DNA of 64,000 nucleotides from positions 875,540-939,539 of the forward strand of contig NZ_LMIK01000005.1 in NCBI RefSeq assembly GCF_001428685.1, written 5' to 3'. A program made the translations under genes and the position numbers. This DNA comes from Lysobacter sp. Root76 (lineage in GTDB: Bacteria; Pseudomonadota; Gammaproteobacteria; Xanthomonadales; Xanthomonadaceae). The first letter of the stretch is position 1. Every line of letters begins with the position of its first letter. Under the pieces are notes generated by a model. That model was not told the DNA's origin, made no database searches, and saw only the letters and a program-made list of their open reading frames with translations. Shown in pieces: positions 8,648 to 18,279 of the stretch.

Positions 8648-9310
8648 GTGGGCGAGCAACTCAGGCTGTATTCGTACTGGCGGTCGAGCGCGTCCTATCG
8701 GGTGCGCATCGGCCTCAATCTCAAGGGCCTGGCGTACGAGACCGTGCCGGTGCATCTGGTCCGCAACGGCGGCGAGCAGCACAGCGAGGCCTATCGCGAG
8801 ATCAATCCGCTCGGCCTGGTGCCGGTGCTGGAGCACGGCAATCGCAAGATGCGGCAGTCGATCGCGATCCTCGAATACCTGGACGAAACCTGGCCGCAGC
8901 CGGCCCTGCTGCCGGCCACCGCGCGCGACCGCCAGCGCGTGCGCGCGCTGGCCCAGACCATCGCCTGCGACATCCATCCGCTCAACAACCTGCGCGTGCT
9001 GCAGTACTTCGACCATACCTGGAGCGTGCCGCACCCGGAGCGCGAGGACTGGATCAAGCACTGGGTGCGCGAGGGCTTCAGAGCGGTCGAGGCGACCCTG
9101 ATCGACCACCCGGCCACCGGGCGCTATTGCGAGGGCGACACTCCGACCCTGGCCGACTGCTGCCTGGTGCCGCAGGTCTACAACGCGCGCCGTTTCGGCG
9201 TGCCGCTGGACGAGTTCCCGACCATCGTGCGGATCGAGCAGGCCTGCCTGGAGCTGCCCGCGTTCGACGCGGCGCGGCCGGAGAACCAGCCGGACCGGCC
9301 TCCGGAGTGA
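8648..9310 (+). CDS. maiA: Maleylacetoacetate isomerase (zeta-class GST)
   Basis: A 220-residue glutathione-dependent cis-trans isomerase converting maleylacetoacetate to fumarylacetoacetate. The N-terminal thioredoxin-like half has the zeta-class SSASYRVRIGLNLKG motif (catalytic serine at residue 13-14), INPLGLVPVL and the glutathione-contacting QSIAILEYL; the C-terminal helical half has HPLNNLRVLQY and TLADCCLVPQVYNARRF. The GTG at 8648 follows a CAGGGACA ribosome-binding site; another in-frame GTG at 8606 is less convincing. It forms an operon with the upstream hydrolase gene, which acts on its product. Confidence 0.93.
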   Translation: MGEQLRLYSYWRSSASYRVRIGLNLKGLAYETVPVHLVRNGGEQHSEAYREINPLGLVPVLEHGNRKMRQSIAILEYLDETWPQPALLPATARDRQRVRALAQTIACDIHPLNNLRVLQYFDHTWSVPHPEREDWIKHWVREGFRAVEATLIDHPATGRYCEGDTPTLADCCLVPQVYNARRFGVPLDEFPTIVRIEQACLELPAFDAARPENQPDRPPE

Positions 9311-9334
9311 GTGCGTAGCCGCTGGTTGACCGAC

Positions 9335-9368
9335 AAAAAAGCCGGACGTCTCGCGACGCCCGGCTTTT
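9335..9368. terminator. Bidirectional terminator between maiA and pilU
   Basis: AAAAAAGCCGG ... CCGGCTTTT forms a stem with A/T runs on both sides, between two converging genes. Confidence 0.9.
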
Positions 9369-9393
9369 CATTGTCGCGAGACCCGCGGCGCGC

Positions 9394-10506
9394 TCAATGC
9401 GCGGCGTTGGCGTCGTACATGTCCGCGTAAGGATCGTGCTCGGCGCCGCCCTCGGAGAGGCGGAACTTCAGCGCCAGGCCGTCGCGCGAGTCGGCGGCCT
9501 TGAGCGCCTCCTCCATCTCGATCCGGCCTTCCTTGTAGAGCCGGAACAGGCACTGGTCGAACGACTCCATGCCTTCTTCCAGCGACTCTTCCATCGCCTG
9601 CTTGATCTCGTGCACCTGGCCGCGCCGCATCAGATCGCGCACGTGCGGGGTGTTGATCAGGATCTCGGCCGCGGGCAGGCGGCGGCCGTCGGTGCCGACC
9701 ACCAGGCGTTGCGACACCACCGCCTTGAGGTTCAAGGCCAGGTTCATCAGCACGTTCTTGTGCGCCGACTCGTTGAAGAAGTTGAGGATGCGTTCCAGGG
9801 TCTGGTCGGCGTTGTTGGAGTGCAGCGTCGCCAGGCACAGGTGACCGGTCTCGGCGAAGGCGATCGCCGCCTCCATCGTGGTCGCGTCCAGGATTTCGCC
9901 GATCAGGATCACGTCCGGCGCTTCGCGCATCGCGTTCTTGAGCGCGTTGTGGAAGGCGTGCGTGTCCAGGCCGACCTCGCGCTGGTTGACGATCGACTTC
10001 TTGTGCTTGTGCAGGTACTCGATCGGATCCTCGATGGTGAGGATGTGGCCCGAGGTGCTGCTGTTGCGGTGGTCGATCATTGACGCCAGCGTCGTCGACT
10101 TGCCCGAGCCGGTACTGCCCACGATCAGCACCAGGCCGCGCGGGGCCATGATGATCTCCTTGAGCACCTGCGGCAGCTGCAGTTCTTCGATGCTGGGGAT
10201 GATGCTGCGGATGGCGCGGATCACCATGCCGACTTCGCCGCGTTGCTTGAACACGTTGATGCGGAAGCGGCCGGCATCGGGCAGCGCCAGAGCCATGTTC
10301 AGCTCCAGGTCGCGTTCGAACTGGGGCACCTGGCCCTCGTCCATCAGCGAATAGGCGATCTTCTTGACCATGCCCGGCGGTAGACCGGTGTTGCCAAGCG
10401 GGTACAGTCTGCCCTCGACCTTGATGTAAACCGGCGCCCCGGTGGTCAGGAACATGTCAGACGCGTTTTTTTCCGTCATCAGCTTCAGGAAATAGCCGAT
10501 GTCCAT
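9394..10506 (-). CDS. pilU: Type IV pilus retraction ATPase PilU
   Basis: A 370-residue PilT/PilU-type secretion ATPase acting at the inner-membrane base of type IV pili. It has an N-terminal PAS-like domain, Walker A GSTGSGKST (residues 130-138), Walker B DVILIGE (198-204), and the histidine box ETGHLCLATLHSNNA. The C-terminal tail EESLEEGMESFDQCLFRLYKEG and the extra acidic tail indicate PilU rather than PilT. After Walker B the sequence reads GEILD where PilT-type ATPases normally have GEIRD or GEMRD. pilT is not adjacent. I chose ATG 10506 over GTG 10512. Confidence 0.9.
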   Translation of the reverse strand: MDIGYFLKLMTEKNASDMFLTTGAPVYIKVEGRLYPLGNTGLPPGMVKKIAYSLMDEGQVPQFERDLELNMALALPDAGRFRINVFKQRGEVGMVIRAIRSIIPSIEELQLPQVLKEIIMAPRGLVLIVGSTGSGKSTTLASMIDHRNSSTSGHILTIEDPIEYLHKHKKSIVNQREVGLDTHAFHNALKNAMREAPDVILIGEILDATTMEAAIAFAETGHLCLATLHSNNADQTLERILNFFNESAHKNVLMNLALNLKAVVSQRLVVGTDGRRLPAAEILINTPHVRDLMRRGQVHEIKQAMEESLEEGMESFDQCLFRLYKEGRIEMEEALKAADSRDGLALKFRLSEGGAEHDPYADMYDANAAH

Positions 10507-10600
10507 GCACACACCCCTTGTTAACGACTACGTACCGTTGCAAGCACGCCGCCGGCTTCCGACAATGGCCGAGCGCACTCCTTACGCAACGGCATCCCCT

Positions 10601-10996
10601 ATGACCGCAAGCTTCGCACGAATCAGCTTCTCACAGATGCGCTCCGCGCTGCTGGCACTAGTTCTCGCTTCGGCGTTGAGCGCATGCGCCTCGCTGCCGC
10701 CGCCGACCGCGGAGCTGTCCGCCGCCCAGCAGGCGGTCTCGCGCGCCGACGGCGCCGACGCCGACCAGTACGCCCCGCAGGAACTGGCCGCGGCGCGCAA
10801 CGCCCTGGGCCAGGCCCAGGGGGCGATGTCGCGCGGCCGGGAGGACGATGCGCGCCGCCTGGCCGCATCCGCCGCGGTCGACGCCGACCTCGCTACGGCC
10901 AAGAGCCGCGACGCGGTGATCAACGCCGAACTCACCCAGCGCCGCGCCGAGATCGCCGATTTGCGCCGCCGCCTGCAGACCGGAGACGACCGATGA
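10601..10996 (+). CDS. DUF4398 lipoprotein
   Basis: A 131-residue secreted lipoprotein. The N-terminus ends in ALVLASALSAC, a signal peptide with lipobox LSAC, so the mature protein should be lipidated. The rest is a helical, alanine-rich domain with ELAAARNALGQAQGA and RLAASAAVDADLA, the pattern of DUF4398. The stop codon overlaps the start of the OmpA-like gene (ATGA), a pairing common in this family. Function is unknown; a structural envelope role is plausible. Confidence 0.8.
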   Translation: MTASFARISFSQMRSALLALVLASALSACASLPPPTAELSAAQQAVSRADGADADQYAPQELAAARNALGQAQGAMSRGREDDARRLAASAAVDADLATAKSRDAVINAELTQRRAEIADLRRRLQTGDDR

Positions 10997-11883
10997 GCCT
11001 GCGCCACACGATCTGCTGCACCCTGCTGGCCGCGGCCCTGAGCGCGGCGCTGCCGTCCGCGCGGGCGGCCGAGGACCCCGACGTGGCGCGGCTGTCGCGG
11101 CGCCTGTCCGCCGTCGAAGCGGACCCCGCGCTCAACAGCTTCGGCGCCTACGAGCGCCTGCAGGCGCGCCAGGCCGTGCAGGCCCTGGCCGAGGCCAACC
11201 GCCGCGACCGCGACGGCGCCTTCTACATCGCCGAGCGCCGGGTCCAGATCGCCGAGATCGCCGCGCACAGCCAGGCCGCGCAGCGCGAGGTCGACCGCCT
11301 CGACCGCGAACGCAGCGATCTGCTGGTCGAAGCCAGCCGCCGCGACGCCGACCGCGCCCGCGCCGAAGCCGAACGCCTGCGCCTGCAGGCGCAGATGCAG
11401 GCCGAGGAGGCCGAGCGTCTGCGCGCCCAGGCCGCCGCCGACGCCCTGACCATCCAGGACGCCGATGCCGCGCTGGCGACCGTCGGCGACGCCCAGACCG
11501 CCAAGCTCAACGCCGCGCGCGAACGCGAAGCGGCGCTGGCGCGCCAGGAAGCCGAACTGATGGCCGGCGGCAAGCTGCCCGCGTCCAAGCGCGACGCGCG
11601 CGGCGAAGTGTTCGCCCTCAACCGCGACGCCTTCGCGGCCGGCAAGGCCGCCCTGGGCGGCGCTGCGGCCGGTCAGGTCAAGACCCTGGCGGCCTACGTC
11701 CAGGCCGGCCCCTCGGGCACGGTCAAAGTCGAAGCCCAGGCCGGCGACGCCAAACTCGCCCAGCGCCGCGCCGACGCGGTGCGCGATGCCCTGGTCGCCG
11801 GCGGCGTCGCCAAGAGCAAGATCCAGAGCAGCGGCCGCAGCGGCAAGGGCGACCGCATCGACGTCGTGGTTTCCGACAAATAA
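10993..11883 (+). CDS. DUF4398/OmpA-like periplasmic protein
   Basis: A 296-residue exported protein: signal peptide 1-25 (ending SARAAE), a long alanine/arginine/glutamate-rich coiled coil about residues 75-195 with RAEAERLRLQAQMQAEEAERLR, and a C-terminal OmpA-like segment (about 205-296; KLAQRRADAVRDALVAGGV) that in related proteins holds peptidoglycan. The peptidoglycan-binding consensus is weakened: the usual NxxLSxxRA stretch reads AKLAQRRA. It is cotranscribed with the DUF4398 lipoprotein, and the two may link outer membrane and wall. Confidence 0.8.
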   Translation: MSLRHTICCTLLAAALSAALPSARAAEDPDVARLSRRLSAVEADPALNSFGAYERLQARQAVQALAEANRRDRDGAFYIAERRVQIAEIAAHSQAAQREVDRLDRERSDLLVEASRRDADRARAEAERLRLQAQMQAEEAERLRAQAAADALTIQDADAALATVGDAQTAKLNAAREREAALARQEAELMAGGKLPASKRDARGEVFALNRDAFAAGKAALGGAAAGQVKTLAAYVQAGPSGTVKVEAQAGDAKLAQRRADAVRDALVAGGVAKSKIQSSGRSGKGDRIDVVVSDK

Positions 11884-11913
11884 TCTTAAAAATCAGTTAT
11901 TTGTGGCTTAAGT

Positions 11914-11941
11914 CCGCGCCGGGAGCACCGCCCCGGCGCGG
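11914..11941 (+). terminator. GC-rich hairpin after the OmpA-like gene
   Basis: CCGCGCCGGG and CCCGGCGCGG form a perfect 10-base stem with an 8-base loop, 30 bases after the stop codon. The T run after it is weak (ATTGTA), so it may be a partial terminator or an mRNA 3'-end stabiliser. Confidence 0.6.
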
Positions 11942-11959
11942 ATTGTATGCCGAAGCTGC

Positions 11960-12195
11960 CGAATGCGACGTTCGGCCTTGCCGGTCCCGAAAAGGAGGAG
12001 TAGGGTCGAATACCCAAGCGGCCGGATTTCCGCTTGGCGAAGAGCCAGGCCGATGACGCAAGCCCACCTTCTGCAGGACCCCGCCACCGCAAGCAAGTCG
12101 GTGGCCGGCCTGTATGAGGCCGGCCGTACGCCCCGCCTGGCGCCCCTCACGGACCCCCCGCGACGCCCTGGTCATCGACCGGGGCGTTTGCTTTT
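11960..12195 (+). ncRNA. Candidate structured leader or small RNA upstream of the DUF465 gene
   Basis: This 240-base stretch has no convincing protein but a run of hairpins: CCAAGCGG/CCGCTTGG (12014-12037), CCACCG/CGGTGG (12084-12104), GGCCGGCCT/AGGCCGGCC (12103-12125) and a terminator (12163-12195). The second and third share bases and exclude each other. The terminator ends only 18 bases before the DUF465 start, so the element is either a small RNA ending there or an attenuator controlling that gene. I could not match it to 6S RNA, SRP RNA, cobalamin, SAH, GEMM or Mn riboswitch consensus. The 5' end is a guess. Confidence 0.4.
12163..12195 (+). terminator. Intrinsic terminator just upstream of the DUF465 gene
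   Basis: ACGCCCTGGT and ACCGGGGCGT form a 10-base stem (one G-U pair) with loop CATCG, followed by TTGCTTTTC. It is oriented to stop transcription entering the next gene. Confidence 0.75.
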
Positions 12196-12213
12196 CTGCT
12201 GAAGGAGGCTTTC

Positions 12214-12432
12214 ATGTTCGAAGAACGACCGCAGCCCGAAATCGACGCGCTGATCAAGAGCAACCCCGAGTTCAAGCAGCTCTACCAGCGCCACAAGGAC
12301 CTCGATAAGAAGGTGATGGACGCGGAACTCGGCGTATTGCCGATCGACGATGTCACCCTGGCGAAGATGAAGCGCGAGAAGCTGGCTGCGAAGGATCGAT
12401 TGACCCAGTTGTACGACACGCAAACCCACTGA
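12214..12432 (+). CDS. DUF465 (YdcH-like) small protein
   Basis: A 72-residue, charged, fully helical cytoplasmic protein with IDALIKSNPEFKQLYQRHKDLDKKV and LAKMKREKLAAKDRLTQLY-type heptads, the DUF465/YdcH pattern. No catalytic residue is expected; function in the family is unknown. It has a strong GAAGGAGG ribosome-binding site (12201-12208) and is separated from upstream transcription by a terminator. Confidence 0.88.
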   Translation: MFEERPQPEIDALIKSNPEFKQLYQRHKDLDKKVMDAELGVLPIDDVTLAKMKREKLAAKDRLTQLYDTQTH

Positions 12433-12444
12433 ATCTTCTTCAGC

Positions 12445-12485
12445 GCGGGCGGTGGCGGCCATCCTCGTCGGCCGCCACCGCCCGC
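12445..12485 (+). terminator. Perfect 16-base-pair hairpin after the DUF465 gene
   Basis: GCGGGCGGTGGCGGCC and GGCCGCCACCGCCCGC are exact complements around a 9-base loop. There is no T run on the plus strand, but TTCTTCAG precedes it (GAAGAA on the minus strand). It probably ends or protects the short DUF465 transcript. The remainder of the gap to 12701 holds nothing I can identify. Confidence 0.65.
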
Positions 12486-12701
12486 GGCTACCGGACAGGC
12501 CGTGAGCATCGCCGGCCCGCCGATCCTCAGTTTCCAGCGAATCCGACGAACCCGACCGGTCCGCCCGCGGCCGACGCAGGCCCGAGCTGCGACGGCGGCA
12601 TAAGCGCGTGCCGGCTTGGGCGCTTCGCGGCGCGCGGACCGCCGCTAGAATGGCCGGGTCCCGCCGCGCCGTATGCGGCCCCGCAGAAGCCGCGTAACCG
12701 C

Positions 12702-14068
<1,367 letters not shown>

Positions 14069-14072
<4 letters not shown>

Positions 14073-15013
14073 GCGCGGCGGCGGCCGAACGCTGGCTGCC
14101 GGGCGACCGCCTGCCCGACGTACGCCTGCGCGATGCCGCCGGCGTCGCCCAGACCCTGCACGCCGAGTTCGCCGGCGCGCCGCTGTGGCTGGCGACGCCG
14201 TCCGATGAAGCCGCGACCGCCGCTCTGCCGGCGCCGCCGGCCGGCACGGTCGCCTTGTGCCTGGGACCCATCGCGTACGCCCGCCCGCCCACGGGCTGGC
14301 GCGCCTACGCGACCGAGCCGCGCTGGTTGGCCGGGCTGGGCGCGGATGCGCTGTGGCTGGCCGACGCCAATCTGCGCCTGCAGGCCGCGACGCGCCTGCC
14401 GGCGGCCATGGCGCCGCCGCCCACGACCGGCGAAGCCGCGCTAATGCCCGCACAGACCGCGCGCATCGCACCGGTACTGCAGATCCCCGACGTGTTCGAA
14501 GCCGAGCTGTGCGCGGACCTGATCCGGCATTTGGACAGCGATTGCGGCGGCGGCGACGCCTCCGGCGTCCTGGTGCTGGAGGACGGCGAACAGCGCTTCC
14601 AGCTCGACCCCAACGTGAAACAGCGGCGCGAGAGTTTCCCGCGCGATCCCGCGCTGGAGGCGCGCATGCACGAACGCCTGCTGCGTCGCGCGCTGCCCGA
14701 GATCGCGCGTGTCTATCAGTTCCAGGTCGGCCGGCGCGATCCCTTCAAGCTGCTCGCCTATCCCGAGGACGCGGGGTATTTCCGCGCCCATCGCGACAAC
14801 GAAACTCCCGACGTCGCCTATCGCCGCTTCGCGCTGTCGGTGAACCTCAATACCGGCGGTTACGAGGGCGGCGAATTCCGCTATCCCGAGTTCGGCCCGC
14901 ATCTGTTTTCGCCGGCGACCGGATCGGCGCTGGTGTTCTCGTGCTCGCTGCTGCACGAAGTGCTGCCGGTGCGACGCGGCACGCGCTATGCGATGACGAC
15001 CTTTCTTGCCTGA
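14069..15013 (+). CDS. 2OG-Fe(II) oxygenase with N-terminal redoxin-like domain
   Basis: A 314-residue protein. The C-terminal half is a prolyl-4-hydroxylase-type double-stranded beta helix: HRD (H241, D243), H296 in SLLHEVLPV and R306 in GTRY are the iron and 2-oxoglutarate ligands. The first 115 residues start WLPGDRLPDVRLRDAAG, which resembles the GD..P.F.L.D..G opening of AhpC/TSA redoxins, but I find no peroxidatic cysteine, so this part is probably a non-catalytic relic. It starts with GTG at 14069, overlapping the cystathionine beta-synthase stop, so the two are translationally coupled. The substrate is unknown. Confidence 0.8.
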
Positions 15014-15096
15014 GCGCGAGTCGCCGCGAACACGCGGCTTACCGCGATGCAGCGCCTGCGCGTCGCCTCGCCCGACGCGGACTCAACCGTACGGAC

Positions 15097-16119
15097 TCAA
15101 CCACGCAATCCCAGTCGCGGCCGCAGCGCTTGCGCATCCAGTGTTTCCAGCGCCGCCCCAGCCCAGTCCAATCCTTGCGCGATCTGCGCCGCATGCGCCT
15201 GCGCCGCCGCGGCCAGTTCGCGCTCGCGCGCATCGGCGTCGAAGGCCTGGCGCGGGTCCTTGGCGTAGCGCTGCAGCAGCCCCGAGTCGGCGATCCGGGC
15301 CGCCCAGTCTTCGGGCACCGTCAGGCCGTAGTGCACGGCCAGGCGCGCGGTCTGGCCGGCCGGGTCGGCCAGCACTGCGGCGAAATCCAGGTCGATCAGG
15401 CGCCCGGCCAGGGCCGGATCGGCGACCAGCCGGCGCCAGCGCAACTGCTCGGCCAGCCACAGCCGGGCCAGACGGGCGCCGTCGCCGGAGGCCGGCGGCA
15501 GGCCTTCGGGCCCGAATTCGGCCAGGCGCAGGGGCTCGCCGGCCAGGGTGTCGTCGCGTAGGCCCTCGTCGCGCAGCATCGTCGCCAACCAGCTGCGCAG
15601 GTCGATCCAGAGCAGGCAGGCCCGGCCCGGCGCCTGCGCCAGCAGCCGTCCGGCGATGGTGGTCACCGCGCTGGTCGGCTTGACCACCACGGCCTGGGTG
15701 TCGCCGAACCCCCTGTTCAGCAAGCGCAGCACCGGGCCTTGCCAACGTTGCGTGGCGGGATCGGCGACGCCATGGGCGAGGCTCAGCAAGGGCAGGGGCT
15801 CGCGCAAGCCGAGCACGCCGGTTAGCATATCCAGAAATTTGCTGACCAAACTGGAGCCGCAGTGTCCGATATGGAAAATCCAGTGCAGGGGCAGCCCCGG
15901 CTCCGGCGGCGCCAGCGCGGCCTCGATCTCGGCGATCGAAAGCTCCCAGCCGCTGACCTTCCGGTGGTCCAGGGCGCGCTGATCCAGGAAGCTCGCGCGG
16001 CGGTAATCCTGGGGCTCGAAATGCAGCACCCAGCCGCGTCCCGTCGCCGCATCGAAAGCGAACAACGGAAAGGCTGCACTGTGACTGAAGTCGGGCGGCA
16101 AGCGCCGGGTCGGACTCAT
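15097..16119 (-). CDS. Sulfotransferase-like P-loop protein
   Basis: A 340-residue cytoplasmic protein. IFHIGHCGSSLVSKFLD (about residues 81-97) looks like the 5'-phosphosulfate-binding loop of PAPS-dependent sulfotransferases, though its GHCGSS replaces the usual GxPRSGTT. LLWIDLRSWLATMLRDEG could be the second (3'-phosphate) element. Its acceptor is unknown. It is transcribed divergently from the gamma-lyase gene with a 52-base gap, in a sulfur-metabolism setting. Assignment to a particular sulfotransferase family is an inference from the P-loop alone. Confidence 0.55.
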   Translation of the reverse strand: MSPTRRLPPDFSHSAAFPLFAFDAATGRGWVLHFEPQDYRRASFLDQRALDHRKVSGWELSIAEIEAALAPPEPGLPLHWIFHIGHCGSSLVSKFLDMLTGVLGLREPLPLLSLAHGVADPATQRWQGPVLRLLNRGFGDTQAVVVKPTSAVTTIAGRLLAQAPGRACLLWIDLRSWLATMLRDEGLRDDTLAGEPLRLAEFGPEGLPPASGDGARLARLWLAEQLRWRRLVADPALAGRLIDLDFAAVLADPAGQTARLAVHYGLTVPEDWAARIADSGLLQRYAKDPRQAFDADARERELAAAAQAHAAQIAQGLDWAGAALETLDAQALRPRLGLRG

Positions 16120-16171
16120 GGGCGATGTTAGAATTCGCGTTTGCGCATGCTAGCCGAAGCGGAAGGACGCA

Positions 16172-17350
16172 ATGACTGAACAACAGCCGGATGGCGGGGC
16201 GCACAAGCCCGGACTGGGTACGCTCGCGATCCATGCGGGACAGTCGCCCGACCCGACCACGGGTGCGGTGATGACCCCAATCTACGCCACCTCGACCTAC
16301 GCCCAGAGCAGCCCGGGTATGCACCAGGGTTTCGAGTACTCGCGCAGCCATAATCCGACTCGCTTCGCCTACGAGCGCTGCGTCGCCGGCCTGGAGGGCG
16401 GCAGCCACGGCTACGCCTTCGCTTCCGGCCTGGCCGCGACCTCGACGATCCTGGAAATGCTCGACTCGGGCAGCCACGTGATCGCCATGGACGACGTCTA
16501 CGGCGGTACCTATCGCCTGTTCGAGCGCGTGCGCCGCCGCTCGGCCGGCCTGGACTTCAGCTGGGTCGACCTCAGCGACCTGGCCGCGTTCGAAGCCGCG
16601 ATCCGTCCCGAGACCAAACTGGTCTGGATCGAAACCCCGACCAACCCGCTGCTGAAGCTGGTCGACATCGCCCGTATCGCCGAGATCGCGCGCAAGCGCG
16701 GCCTGATCGTGGTCGTCGACAACACCTTCAGCTCGCCGATCCTGCAGCGCCCGCTCGAACTGGGCGCGCACCTGGTCATGCATTCGGCGACCAAGTACCT
16801 CAACGGCCACTCCGACATCGTCGGCGGCATGGTCGTGGTCGGCGACGACGCCGGCATCGCCGAGCAGATGACCTTCCTGCAGAACGCCGTCGGCGGCGTG
16901 CAGGGCCCGTTCGACAGTTTCCTTGCGCTGCGGGGCCTCAAGACCCTGCACCTGCGCATGAAGGCACACTGCGAGAACGCGCAGGCACTGGCCGAGTGGC
17001 TGCAGACGCATCCCTCGGTGGAGAAAGTGATCTACCCCGGCCTGACTTCGCACCCGCAGCACGAACTGGCCAAACGCCAGATGCACGGCTTCGGCGGCAT
17101 GGTCAGCATCTTCGTCAAGGGCGGCATGGACGGCGCGCGCCGGATGATGGAGCGCTGCGAGCTGTTCGCCATCGCCGAATCCCTGGGCGGCGTGGAAAGC
17201 CTGATCAACCACCCGGCGGTGATGACCCACGCCTCGATTCCGCCGGACCGGCGCGCCGCGCTGGGCATCGCCGACAATCTGGTTCGCCTGAGCGTGGGGG
17301 TCGAGGATCTGGCGGATCTGCGCGCCGAACTAGAAGGCGCGTTGGCTTGA
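16172..17350 (+). CDS. metB: Cystathionine gamma-lyase / gamma-synthase (MetB family)
   Basis: A 392-residue Cys/Met-metabolism PLP enzyme. YSRSHNPTR (56-64) and MHSATKYLNGHSD with PLP lysine K208 are the family signatures; SLGGVESLINHPA near the C-terminus is also diagnostic. Beside a cystathionine beta-synthase it most likely acts as a gamma-lyase releasing cysteine, but synthase activity cannot be excluded from sequence, and xanthomonad homologues are usually labelled metB. A GGAAGGA ribosome-binding site precedes the ATG. In Xanthomonas this gene borders the variable LPS locus, and here too it does. Confidence 0.9.
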   Translation: MTEQQPDGGAHKPGLGTLAIHAGQSPDPTTGAVMTPIYATSTYAQSSPGMHQGFEYSRSHNPTRFAYERCVAGLEGGSHGYAFASGLAATSTILEMLDSGSHVIAMDDVYGGTYRLFERVRRRSAGLDFSWVDLSDLAAFEAAIRPETKLVWIETPTNPLLKLVDIARIAEIARKRGLIVVVDNTFSSPILQRPLELGAHLVMHSATKYLNGHSDIVGGMVVVGDDAGIAEQMTFLQNAVGGVQGPFDSFLALRGLKTLHLRMKAHCENAQALAEWLQTHPSVEKVIYPGLTSHPQHELAKRQMHGFGGMVSIFVKGGMDGARRMMERCELFAIAESLGGVESLINHPAVMTHASIPPDRRAALGIADNLVRLSVGVEDLADLRAELEGALA

Positions 17351-17438
17351 TGCGGGTCGCAACGCGATCGCATGCCTGGCTCTCGGCCGGCATCCGCGGT
17401 ATCGGAGGAGCCGTTCCGCGGTCGCAGGGGGTGCAGGC

Positions 17439-18269
17439 ATGAATCCGCATTCGAAACACCCCGCCAGCTTGGGCTCGATGTTCGCCAGCCTGCGCCGCAA
17501 CTGGTCGCTGATCACCCAGATGACCAAGCGCGATGTGATCAGCCGCTACCGCGGTTCGCTGATCGGCCTGGCCTGGTCGTTCTTCAACCCCTTGCTGATG
17601 CTGGCGATCTACACCTTCGTGTTCTCGACCGTCTTCAAGGCGCGTTGGGGAGTCGGTCATGAGGAGACGCGCGCCGGCTTCGCTGCGATCATGTTCGTCG
17701 GCGTGATCATTCATGGCCTGCTTGCCGAATGCATCATCAAGGCGCCCGGCCTGGTTTTGGGCAACGTCGTCTACGTCAAGCGCGTGGTGTTCCCGCTGGA
17801 AGTGCTGCCCTGGGTCGCGATCGGCTCGGCGCTGTTCCACGCGCTGGTCAGCTTCGTCGTGCTGATGGTGGCGCAGCTCGCCCTGGGGCACGAGATCCCA
17901 TGGACCGCGGTGTTCTTCCCGATCGTGGTGCTGCCGCTGGTATTCGTGGCGATGGGTTTCGGCTGGCTGCTCGCGGCGACGTCGGTATTCGTGCGCGACA
18001 TCGGCATGATCACCGGCCTGTTCACCACAGCGCTGATGTTCATGGCGCCGGTGTTCTACCCGCTTTCGGCGCTGCCGAAGGAATTTCGCTGGTACATCCT
18101 GTTCAACCCGCTGACCTTCATCATCGAGCAGAGCCGCGCCGTGCTGATCGCGGGGGAGACGCCGGACTGGATCGGGCTGGGAGTGTATTCGGTGCTCGCG
18201 GTGGTGTTCGCGTGGATCGGCTATTGGTGGTTCCAGAAGAGCCGCAATGGATTCGCCGATGTCGTCTGA
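17439..18269 (+). CDS. wzm: Polysaccharide ABC exporter permease Wzm
   Basis: A 276-residue integral membrane protein of the ABC-2/TagG type, with about six membrane segments, for example LIGLAWSFFNPLLMLAIYTFVF, GVIIHGLLAECI, LPLVFVAMGFGWLLAAT and LGVYSVLAVVFAWIGYWW. The LAWSFFNPL motif after the amphipathic N-terminal helix is typical of O-antigen exporters. It pairs with the ATPase gene that starts 10 bases later and should move a lipid-linked glycan across the inner membrane. Confidence 0.92.
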   Translation: MNPHSKHPASLGSMFASLRRNWSLITQMTKRDVISRYRGSLIGLAWSFFNPLLMLAIYTFVFSTVFKARWGVGHEETRAGFAAIMFVGVIIHGLLAECIIKAPGLVLGNVVYVKRVVFPLEVLPWVAIGSALFHALVSFVVLMVAQLALGHEIPWTAVFFPIVVLPLVFVAMGFGWLLAATSVFVRDIGMITGLFTTALMFMAPVFYPLSALPKEFRWYILFNPLTFIIEQSRAVLIAGETPDWIGLGVYSVLAVVFAWIGYWWFQKSRNGFADVV

Positions 18270-18279
18270 GGAGCGCGCC

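Noticed and set aside
11960..12180. Mn (yybP-ykoY) or GEMM riboswitch suggested by GGAGGAGTAG and GACGCAAGC words
   Set aside because: The remaining consensus parts are absent and the downstream gene is not a transporter or c-di-GMP-linked gene.
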